A stretch of DNA of 5,252 bases from JAWXVE01 sp044425555. GTDB lineage: Bacteria > Bacillota > Clostridia > Lachnospirales > Lachnospiraceae. Position 1 is the first letter of the stretch. Every line of letters begins with the position of its first letter. The notes below the pieces were generated by a model. It made no database searches. It saw only the letters and a program-made list of their open reading frames with translations, and was not told the origin of the DNA. The translations under genes and the position numbers were made by a program. The stretch spans positions 1 through 5,252 of the forward strand of contig JAWXVF010000162.1 of the NCBI GenBank assembly GCA_044425555.1, read 5' to 3'. This document shows positions 1 through 5,252 of the stretch, in pieces.

Positions 1-747
1 TGACAATATAATAGGTAATGCTACGGACAAAATAATACAAACAACTACTACAATAACAAGTTTTTTTACAAATTTATCCTTTCTAAAAATAAAATAAAAT
101 AAACATCCACCTATTATTGCAAGTAAGCCTCCTCGCGAACCTGACCTTAGATATGCATATAATACCAATAATAATAGCAAACAGGATAGGATTCTAAATA
201 TTGATTTTATCTCACTGTCCATTATATTTTTAAATAGATATATTCCTATAGGGAACATCAACATACATGTATAATTAGGGTCTATTTGTACACCATTAAT
301 ATTTAGTATTGCACGATACGAATTCGTTGCATACACTCCATACGCAATCATGGTAGTAGACGTAAAAGAAAGAATAAGCACAATTACTAATCCTAAAATT
401 AATTGACAATATTGTATCAACCTAACTTCATTATCAGAAAAGTCAATAAAAATAATTAATAGAATCAATTCAAATACCTGTATACTATCTAAAATACTGA
501 TTGTATTATGTGACCATAAAACAGTAAATAAATCATAACTAGCAAATAAAATATATGCTATAGACAATCGATTTAAAATTATTCTATGTGGTATAAATGG
601 TGTAAGAAATACTAAACCAATACCTAGATACAAAAAAAATCCTCTGCCTCCTATTGCCACGTTAAATAATGGTACTAAAGACAACATGATTGCTACGTAT
701 AATGCACCAAATCTTATGCGATTCATTTTCGTTTTAACTATTAACAC
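1..747 (-). CDS. O-antigen ligase / Wzy-type polysaccharide polymerase, N-terminal part (runs off left edge)
   Basis: This is a multi-pass membrane protein of the O-antigen ligase/polymerase (Wzy_C, WaaL-like) family, which joins lipid-linked sugar repeat units on the outer face of the cytoplasmic membrane. The open frame has no stop up to the window edge, giving 249 visible residues of a family usually about 400 to 450 long. I see roughly nine hydrophobic segments (about residues 13-30, 36-52, 61-78, 91-103, 111-130, 158-174, 184-201, 206-221 and 228-247). Two family-typical motifs stand out: VQIDPNYTC near 153-161 and RSGSRGGLLA at 201-210. I chose the GTG at 747-745 because GGAG lies 7 bases upstream; the ATG at 726-724 (residue 8) has only A-rich sequence before it. 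The start is 2 bases after the stop of the ATP-grasp gene, so coupling is likely. Whether it polymerises or ligates cannot be told from sequence; as the only such protein visible, polymerase is my preferred reading. Confidence 0.86.
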   Translation of the reverse strand, partial: MLIVKTKMNRIRFGALYVAIMLSLVPLFNVAIGGRGFFLYLGIGLVFLTPFIPHRIILNRLSIAYILFASYDLFTVLWSHNTISILDSIQVFELILLIIFIDFSDNEVRLIQYCQLILGLVIVLILSFTSTTMIAYGVYATNSYRAILNINGVQIDPNYTCMLMFPIGIYLFKNIMDSEIKSIFRILSCLLLLLVLYAYLRSGSRGGLLAIIGGCLFYFIFRKDKFVKKLVIVVVVCIILSVALPIILS

Positions 748-749
748 AT

Positions 750-1658
750 CTATTCTCCATTGGGCAATTTGATTTTTTCTCCCCATATATCATCAAATTT
801 TTCTGGAATAAATGGTCCAAATCCACCCTGATGAAAAAATGTTAGTTCTCCAAAAATCAACTTATCATTTGCTATATAAAAATCTACCCTCACTTGAGGA
901 ATACCTTTTGATAAAACACTAGCTATTTCTATCATTTTGTCATAACATTTTGGCCTAAAAAAAAGAGTGTTACTGCAATGATTCTGTGCTTGTCTCATAT
1001 CTATCCGGTTAAATTCAATGTCAAAATAATCAAATTTTGTATTTTTGCTACCCAAATGCCGATCACTAGCTATATAAAAATATTGAGGAACACCATTGAA
1101 ACAAAAAATCTTATAATCATATAGTTGTCCAGTACTAATATCATTGATATAATCTTCAGCTATAATTCTAGGCTTTACATTTTTGTATGGATATTCACGG
1201 CATCGATAATAGAAATTTTGCTTTAATGCCTGATTAAGTTTCTTTTTTGCTGCATCCTTATCAAAATTTTTTTTATTTTTACATATTACCACACTTCCAG
1301 AATCATGCGTGCATTTAAGCACGAATTGATTAGGCAATTTGTTAAAATCTATATCTTCAAATTTTTCCCACACTCCAATAGTTGGAATAATATACTTATC
1401 ACCAACTTTGTCTGCGACAATTTTTTTTACTTCAGCTTTATCAACTAATGAAGTATATTCAGCTCTAAAATCATTAAGTTTTAACCACTGTAGCTTTTCA
1501 TTGAACGTTTTAGGATTAGATAAATTAATTTTCTTTTTAAAAACATATTCATAAGTAATTTTAATGTACATACGTTTACTAACTAATCTAGGACATATTT
1601 TAGCACAATACACTAAAATTAGTTTTGGGTTTTTGATAATTTTTTTAAGTCTACTCAT
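750..1658 (-). CDS. TupA-like ATP-grasp protein, probable amide-forming ligase of a polysaccharide locus
   Basis: A complete 302-residue protein that I recognise as the TupA-like ATP-grasp family (Pfam TupA), named after a protein for teichuronopeptide synthesis in an alkaliphilic Bacillus. Members are often mislabelled glycosyltransferases. ATP-grasp enzymes activate a carboxylate with ATP and join it to an amine or similar group. Visible family features are NPKTFNEKLQWLK (48-60) near the N-terminus, FVLKCTHDSGSVV (112-124) with a probable nucleotide-binding Lys115, IIAEDYI (165-171), DYKIFCFNG (181-189), and RVDFY (257-261) followed by GELTFFHQGGFGP (270-282), where Asp259 and Glu271 are likely metal ligands. 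There is no signal peptide, so it should be cytoplasmic. The ATG start follows GAGGTAA by 7 bases and overlaps the previous gene by 8 bases. The location suggests it adds an amino acid or similar group to a uronic or amino sugar of the repeat unit. The substrate is unknown. Confidence 0.88.
   Translation of the reverse strand: MSRLKKIIKNPKLILVYCAKICPRLVSKRMYIKITYEYVFKKKINLSNPKTFNEKLQWLKLNDFRAEYTSLVDKAEVKKIVADKVGDKYIIPTIGVWEKFEDIDFNKLPNQFVLKCTHDSGSVVICKNKKNFDKDAAKKKLNQALKQNFYYRCREYPYKNVKPRIIAEDYINDISTGQLYDYKIFCFNGVPQYFYIASDRHLGSKNTKFDYFDIEFNRIDMRQAQNHCSNTLFFRPKCYDKMIEIASVLSKGIPQVRVDFYIANDKLIFGELTFFHQGGFGPFIPEKFDDIWGEKIKLPNGE
755..758 (-). promoter_or_regulatory. Ribosome binding site GGAG deciding a GTG start
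   Basis: GGAG on the minus strand lies within the last codons of the ATP-grasp gene, 7 bases before the GTG at 747-745. It supports that GTG over the in-frame ATG at 726-724, which has no purine-rich site of the right kind. It would add seven residues (MLIVKTK) to the membrane protein. Confidence 0.7.
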
Positions 1659-2820
1659 TGCTGGTTACCTCATCTCGGTTTAAAATATCAATTATTTTTA
1701 TAGCTCTATTATTCCATGTATATTCTTCTTTTAACTTTAAAAATGCGTTATTAGCTAGTTTTTTTCGCAATTCTTCATCAAAAATTAATCGTTCTAACTT
1801 CGCACACCATTCGTCTATATTGTTTGGATCAGCGAATAAGCAATCAATTTCATCTTCTAAAACTTCTTGAATAGTTGGAATATTTGAAACTAGAATAGGT
1901 TTCTTATATGCCATTGACTCAAATAATTTAAGAGGAGATATCCATTGCCCAATATCGAAACTTTTTCTTTTATCAACAAAAACAGATTTTGAAAATGGAA
2001 GAATGCATATATCAAACGCTCTATAATAATCCCCAATTATATTATTGTTTACATAACCATAAAATATAATATTTTCTATATTTTGCTTTTTAAGTTCATT
2101 TTTCCATTTTTTAATCCATTCATCCGTACCTCCAACAATATTAAAATAACACTGAGGCATTTTTTTTGCAATCGGCATTAGAACCTCCATGCATTTACCT
2201 GGATAAAGGTGCCCTAAATATCCTATTGTTATATTATTCATTTGGACCGAAGGTCTTAACTCTTGCTTATTTGAGCTATTCGAGACATCAATATCTGCAC
2301 AATCGTGCAATACTGTAATTTTATCACGAGATAAACCTGGCATAATTTCTAAATATCTTTTTTTTAATGTTTCACTTATAGTTATTAAACCTATACAATT
2401 TTTATTATGTAAAATTTTCTTTTCAATATGATATATCATACCTGTTGGTTCTGTATGTGATTCGTAAATATATTTGATTTTATTACGAAGAAAAAATATT
2501 GAATATGCCGAACGCCCATAAATATATCCATCCAATCTTTTACTAAAAAGTTTTACTTTTTTATATGCAGAATACATATGATAAAATCTTCGACCATATT
2601 TTCTTATAATTTTAGGCAATGTGATAAACTTTATTTTAAACTTATTTTCGATTCCATAAATTTCAAAAACCTCATCTAAATTAACTACCCTATTATCGCC
2701 ATCGCAATATAGTGTTATATCGATATCATTTTTAGAAAATGCTTGACACATCTTCATAATATGTATAGAGTTTGCTCTTTGTGATGGAATAGCATTATCC
2801 ATAAAATACGTTAATTTCAA
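1651..2820 (-). CDS. GT4-like glycosyltransferase (GT-B fold), TTG start
   Basis: A complete 389-residue protein with the two-domain GT-B layout of family GT4 (retaining, nucleotide-sugar dependent, cytoplasmic face of the membrane). The N-terminal domain begins KLTYFMDN and carries YGRS (101-104) and YESHTEP (119-125); the interdomain region has HDCAD (172-176). The C-terminal Rossmann domain opens with GYLGHLYPGK (200-209) and holds FYGYVNN (253-259), the usual GYV-type motif, and ILPFSKS (273-279). The donor-site segment is SPLKLFESMA (295-304). Glu301 fits the second Glu of the EX7E motif, but the first position is Trp293, as in other SPLKLFE-type members. The start codon is TTG, chosen because AAGGAG stands 7 bases upstream; the next ATG (residue 7) has no such site. 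The TTG overlaps the TGA of the acyltransferase gene (TTGA), so the two are coupled. Donor and acceptor sugars cannot be read from sequence. Confidence 0.9.
   Translation of the reverse strand: MKLTYFMDNAIPSQRANSIHIMKMCQAFSKNDIDITLYCDGDNRVVNLDEVFEIYGIENKFKIKFITLPKIIRKYGRRFYHMYSAYKKVKLFSKRLDGYIYGRSAYSIFFLRNKIKYIYESHTEPTGMIYHIEKKILHNKNCIGLITISETLKKRYLEIMPGLSRDKITVLHDCADIDVSNSSNKQELRPSVQMNNITIGYLGHLYPGKCMEVLMPIAKKMPQCYFNIVGGTDEWIKKWKNELKKQNIENIIFYGYVNNNIIGDYYRAFDICILPFSKSVFVDKRKSFDIGQWISPLKLFESMAYKKPILVSNIPTIQEVLEDEIDCLFADPNNIDEWCAKLERLIFDEELRKKLANNAFLKLKEEYTWNNRAIKIIDILNRDEVTSNE
1665..1671 (-). promoter_or_regulatory. Ribosome binding site GAGGTAA of the ATP-grasp gene
   Basis: GAGGTAA on the minus strand ends 6 to 7 bases before the ATG at 1658-1656 and lies inside the end of the upstream glycosyltransferase gene. 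It confirms the ATG start and the 8-base gene overlap (ATGAGTAG), an arrangement that favours ribosome re-initiation. Confidence 0.7.
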
Positions 2821-3368
2821 TTGTTATCTCCTTGAATACTTTTTATTTTATATTTTTCTGATGCCATCTTCTGGATAAACAATGTGTTTGCTGGCACATT
2901 TTTAGTAACAATCGCTCCTGCTGCGATAACACAATTATCTCCAATTACAATACCTTTTAGTATAATTACACCTGCTCCTATCCAAACCTGACTGCCAATA
3001 TTAATTGGAGCTGATATATAACCACCATTTATAACATCATGGTCATGATCATAGATGCATACATTAGGGCCAATAGTTGTGCCATCTCCTATTTCTATAT
3101 ACTCATGTGCAATTATCATACAGTTTTTATTAACAAAACAATTATTACCAATAATAATTTTCCCATTTCTTGCCATTACTTCTGAATTAGCTCTAATAGC
3201 TGTTTTCTTACCAATTTGTAATATTGAATTTTTCCCATTTACACCAATATTAGCTTTTAATGAAATTAATATTGGGTTCTTTAATTGTATATTGCATCCC
3301 ATAATTTTTTTTATAATACTTTTAATATTATTTAGCACAATAAGTATTGCTAATTTAATATATTTCAT
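2817..3368 (-). CDS. Hexapeptide-repeat acyltransferase (WbbJ/maltose O-acetyltransferase-like)
   Basis: A left-handed beta-helix acyltransferase of 183 residues, probably transferring an acetyl group from acetyl-CoA to a sugar of the repeat unit in the cytoplasm. From about residue 45 onward the sequence follows the [LIV]-G-x4 hexapeptide rhythm (for example IGNNCFVNKNC, IEIGDGTTIGPNVCI, IVIGDNCVIAAGAIV). The loop YDHDHD (106-111) holds the His pair where the catalytic His of galactoside and maltose acetyltransferases sits, and WIGAGVIILKGIVIG (129-143) is the classic C-terminal coil. The N-terminal 30 residues are hydrophobic and basic, as in serine acetyltransferase-like capsule enzymes. 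I start at the ATG at 3368-3366, which has a weak GGATG site 8 bases upstream; an ATG five codons earlier (3383-3381) has no visible site and would lengthen the overlap with the upstream gene from 14 to 29 bases. The stop overlaps the TTG of the next gene. Acetyl donor is the family norm; the target sugar is unknown. Confidence 0.88.
   Translation of the reverse strand: MKYIKLAILIVLNNIKSIIKKIMGCNIQLKNPILISLKANIGVNGKNSILQIGKKTAIRANSEVMARNGKIIIGNNCFVNKNCMIIAHEYIEIGDGTTIGPNVCIYDHDHDVINGGYISAPINIGSQVWIGAGVIILKGIVIGDNCVIAAGAIVTKNVPANTLFIQKMASEKYKIKSIQGDNN
2828..2833 (-). promoter_or_regulatory. Ribosome binding site AAGGAG deciding a TTG start
   Basis: AAGGAG on the minus strand lies 7 bases before the TTG at 2820-2818, inside the last codons of the acyltransferase gene. 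The strong match and ideal spacing make the TTG the likely start, with a TTGA stop/start overlap. Confidence 0.78.
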
Positions 3369-4449
3369 ATCTATCACATCCATCTAGACAACTTTCATAT
3401 ACATCAACATATGAATCAACAATAATATTTTCAAGATACTGCGATTTTACTTTCATAATGTTATAGCTTGAATATTCCTGTCTAATCTCTTTTGATAATA
3501 TACTGATTACGGCCTTTTCTACATCATGTGCCGATTTTATCGGTACAACAATTCCACCTTTACCATTATCTATCATATCACTGTTTGCAGCCCAATCACT
3601 TACTATGCATGGCATTCCTGCAGCCATTGCCTCGACCAAAGCATTTGAGAAACCTTCTCCTCCAAAATAAGATAAGAACATGAACGCATCTGCGTTGTCC
3701 ATCTCACTTCGAACACCTTTCTTATCAAGTTTACCAACTAATACAACATTGTTAACCATCTTATATCTAATGTATTCTAAAATATCTGATTGACTTTCTC
3801 CTACCAATCTAAATTGTATTTGTGGAAAAGCAACTGCTGTATCGATAATTTCATATACACCTTTTTCTTTTATAACCCCACCAACATATAAAATAGTTTT
3901 TACCTCATCATTTATTTCTTTCTCAAATATTAATTCTTCATGTGATATAAAATTTGGAACACAAACTATCTCTGTCTCCGTAAGCGTTCTTAAATACTCA
4001 GTAGTTTGTTTATTTAAAGATATGATCAAATCACTCTTTTTACATAATTTATTTAATATAAACTTTCCAATTTTACTTCTTGTCGTATTTGGAACAGTAC
4101 ATCTAAAATGAGTAATAAACTTTCTTTTGCGTTTTTTCGTTATACATGCACATATATATTCTCGCATCATTGACAACGTGGCTGACGGTATGCAGGAATG
4201 AACTATTTTAACTTCATTATCACACAATGTTTTTTTTAATTTTTTCCATATAGTTAAACATCGTATTAACTCATCTTTATAGTTACGCTTATTCTTATTG
4301 TCACCAAATACACTTCTATTTCCAACTATTTTCTCATCTACTAATATTATTTCCCATCCATTTTTTAAATTAGCATTTAACATCCTAACCGTCCAACCTG
4401 CGATTCCACCAATAGGTGGCGGTGTAGGCGCTAATAAAACTACTTTCAT
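3355..4449 (-). CDS. GT4 family glycosyltransferase
   Basis: A complete 364-residue retaining glycosyltransferase of the GT4 family (GT-B fold), expected to add a sugar to the lipid-linked repeat unit on the inner membrane face. The N-terminus KVVLLAPTPPPIGGIAGWT carries the glycine-rich acceptor-side loop (GGIAG, 14-18). The C-terminal domain begins at YVGGVIKEKGVYE (188-200), has RLVGE (214-218) and VLVGKL (236-241), and contains the complete EX7E motif, E-GFSNALV-E (Glu265 and Glu273), followed by AMAAGMPCIVSD (274-285). The frame stays open 36 codons further upstream to 4557, but that part would overlap the epimerase gene by 32 bases and looks nothing like a GT4 N-terminus. The ATG at 4449-4447 has AAGGAG 7 bases before it and gives a standard GT4 start, so I use it. 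The 3' end overlaps the acyltransferase start by 14 bases. This is the first gene of the low-GC block. Sugar specificity cannot be inferred. Confidence 0.92.
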   Translation of the reverse strand: MKVVLLAPTPPPIGGIAGWTVRMLNANLKNGWEIILVDEKIVGNRSVFGDNKNKRNYKDELIRCLTIWKKLKKTLCDNEVKIVHSCIPSATLSMMREYICACITKKRKRKFITHFRCTVPNTTRSKIGKFILNKLCKKSDLIISLNKQTTEYLRTLTETEIVCVPNFISHEELIFEKEINDEVKTILYVGGVIKEKGVYEIIDTAVAFPQIQFRLVGESQSDILEYIRYKMVNNVVLVGKLDKKGVRSEMDNADAFMFLSYFGGEGFSNALVEAMAAGMPCIVSDWAANSDMIDNGKGGIVVPIKSAHDVEKAVISILSKEIRQEYSSYNIMKVKSQYLENIIVDSYVDVYESCLDGCDRYEIY

Positions 4450-4456
4450 ATAATTT

Positions 4457-4462
4457 CTCCTT
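4457..4462 (-). promoter_or_regulatory. Ribosome binding site AAGGAG of the first glycosyltransferase
   Basis: AAGGAG on the minus strand, 7 bases before the ATG at 4449-4447. It is the reason to reject the longer open frame starting at 4557. Confidence 0.8.
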
Positions 4463-4509
4463 AAAATATTAGAATAAATCCAGTGCCCAACTACACACAT
4501 GCAAGATTT

Positions 4510-4524
4510 ATGTATATAATACAT
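4510..4524. repeat. Small AT-rich inverted repeat after the epimerase stop codon
   Basis: Perfect 6-base arms (ATGTAT and ATACAT) around a 3-base spacer start one base after the TGA of the epimerase gene. The stem has only one G-C pair per arm and no U-tract follows, so it is not a convincing terminator. It might be a protein-binding site or chance in AT-rich DNA. The rest of the 76-base gap (4450-4525) has no convincing -35/-10 pair by eye, apart from the ribosome binding site. Confidence 0.3.
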
Positions 4525-4525
4525 C

Positions 4526-5252
4526 TCATACTTTTCTCCAAACCATGCGATTGACAATATTCGTATAGCTTTGGATTATTTTTACTACTTTTGTGCTTAC
4601 GTTTTGGTCGGTGTAGTTTGGAACTGGGATGCCTAGGTCGGCTGCTTGGTTCATTTCTACTGCCATTTCTACTGATTGGAGAACTTCGTTGGTTGTTATT
4701 CCCGCGATGATAAAATTTCCTTTATCTATTGCTTCTGGGCGCTCTGTTGAAGTTCTTATGCACACTGCTGGGATTGGATTTCCTACTGATAGGAAGAAAC
4801 TCGATTCTTCTGGCAGTGTTCCGCTGTCTGACACCACGGCGAATGCGTTCATTTGCAGGTTGTTGTAGTCGTGGAAGCCTAGCGGTTTATTTTGTTTTAC
4901 TCTTTTATCGAACACAAACCCGCGTTTTGCGATGTAGTTTGCGCTTCTTGGGTGGCATGAATATAGTATTGGCATATCATATTTTTCTGCCAATGCATTC
5001 ACTGCGTTCATTAGGTTGAAAAAATTTTCTTCTGTATCAATGTTTTCTTCTCTATGCGCTGATAATAAGATATATTTGCCTTTTTCCAAGCCTAGTTTTG
5101 CGAGAATATCACTTGCTTTTATTTGATCTAAATTCTCTGCAAGCACTTCCGCCATTGGTGAGCCTGTCACGTATGTTCTTTCTTTAGCCGTGCCTTCGCT
5201 GTTTAGATATCTTCTTGCATGCTCTGAATAACACATGTTCACATCCGAAATA
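4526..5252 (-). CDS. capG/fnlC-like: Non-hydrolysing UDP-sugar 2-epimerase, CapG/FnlC/WbjD type, C-terminal part (runs off right edge)
   Basis: The C-terminal two thirds of a UDP-N-acetylglucosamine 2-epimerase-like GT-B-fold enzyme. The frame runs to the window edge and upstream residues ISD continue into VNMCYSEHARRYL, the family's internal sequence, so the GTG at 5242-5240 is a Val codon and not a start. About 240 residues are visible of a usual 370 to 380. Counting that Val as 1, I see TGSPM (26-30), SAHREEN (61-67) with the His that matches the catalytic-site His of WecB, SCHPRS (95-100), SDSGTLPEESS (138-148) for UDP binding, and RTSTERPE (163-170). The ending NVSTKVVKIIQSYTNIVNR is, from memory, nearly that of Staphylococcus Cap5G, which turns the UDP-2-acetamido-2,6-dideoxy-L-talose intermediate into UDP-N-acetyl-L-fucosamine. 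That points to this subtype over WecB/MnaA making UDP-ManNAc. CapE- and CapF-like genes should lie just upstream, outside the window. Its GC content is clearly above that of the downstream genes. Confidence 0.9.
   Translation of the reverse strand, partial: ISDVNMCYSEHARRYLNSEGTAKERTYVTGSPMAEVLAENLDQIKASDILAKLGLEKGKYILLSAHREENIDTEENFFNLMNAVNALAEKYDMPILYSCHPRSANYIAKRGFVFDKRVKQNKPLGFHDYNNLQMNAFAVVSDSGTLPEESSFFLSVGNPIPAVCIRTSTERPEAIDKGNFIIAGITTNEVLQSVEMAVEMNQAADLGIPVPNYTDQNVSTKVVKIIQSYTNIVNRMVWRKV

Noticed and set aside
1267..1428. Runs of eight T within the ATP-grasp gene (1267-1274 and 1421-1428), possible phase-variable slippage sites
   Set aside because: They encode lysine-rich stretches in a 27% GC background. 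Similar runs of eight occur in other genes of the window, all reading frames are intact, and lengths of eight are not unusual here.
1339..1870. Plus-strand open frames of about 70 codons opposite the ATP-grasp and second glycosyltransferase genes
   Set aside because: Both are shadows of well-supported minus-strand genes in AT-rich DNA.
3055..3387. Plus-strand open frame of 110 codons opposite the acyltransferase gene
   Set aside because: It lies antisense to a gene with clear hexapeptide repeats; its hydrophobic make-up simply reflects the complement of Asn/Lys/Ile-rich codons, and no family is recognisable.
4450..4557. 36-codon N-terminal extension of the first glycosyltransferase
   Set aside because: It overlaps the epimerase gene by 32 bases, does not resemble a GT4 N-terminus, and the ATG at 4449-4447 has an ideal ribosome binding site.
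4629..5019. Two overlapping plus-strand open frames opposite the epimerase gene
   Set aside because: They are complementary to a strongly conserved enzyme, resemble no known protein and have no convincing ribosome binding site.
5240..5242. GTG as start codon of the epimerase
   Set aside because: The residues before it (ISD) continue the conserved family sequence to the window edge, so the GTG is internal.

Overview
The window is a stretch of a surface polysaccharide (capsule or exopolysaccharide) biosynthesis locus. All six genes lie on the minus strand, so the operon is transcribed from right to left. The very low GC content (about 27% in three lines counted by hand in the middle), strong AAGGAG-type ribosome binding sites placed 7 bases before the starts, and use of TTG and GTG starts suggest a low-GC Gram-positive bacterium. 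A Clostridia/Lachnospiraceae-type host is likely, but this is an inference and not proven.

Layout in order of transcription: (1) 5252-4526, the C-terminal two thirds of a non-hydrolysing UDP-sugar 2-epimerase of the CapG/FnlC type (last step to UDP-N-acetyl-L-fucosamine), cut by the right edge; (2) a 76-base gap with a small AT-rich inverted repeat and a strong ribosome binding site; (3) 4449-3355, a GT4 glycosyltransferase; (4) 3368-2817, a left-handed beta-helix acyltransferase, probably an O-acetyltransferase; (5) 2820-1651, a second GT4-like glycosyltransferase starting at TTG; (6) 1658-750, a TupA-like ATP-grasp protein; (7) 747-1, the N-terminal part of a multi-pass O-antigen ligase/Wzy-type polymerase, cut by the left edge. 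Genes 3 to 7 overlap or lie 2 bases apart, so they look translationally coupled.

Together these genes would make an activated amino sugar, add sugars to a lipid-linked repeat unit at the inner membrane face, decorate it with an acyl group and possibly an amide-linked amino acid, and polymerise or ligate it outside the membrane. The epimerase gene is clearly richer in GC (about 45% in three counted lines) than everything downstream. The end of that gene therefore looks like the border between a conserved sugar-nucleotide cassette and a strain-specific, exchanged block. I found no RNA genes, mobile elements, CRISPR arrays or clear terminators. Nothing here demands a wholly new system; the least understood part is the ATP-grasp protein and what it attaches to the polymer.
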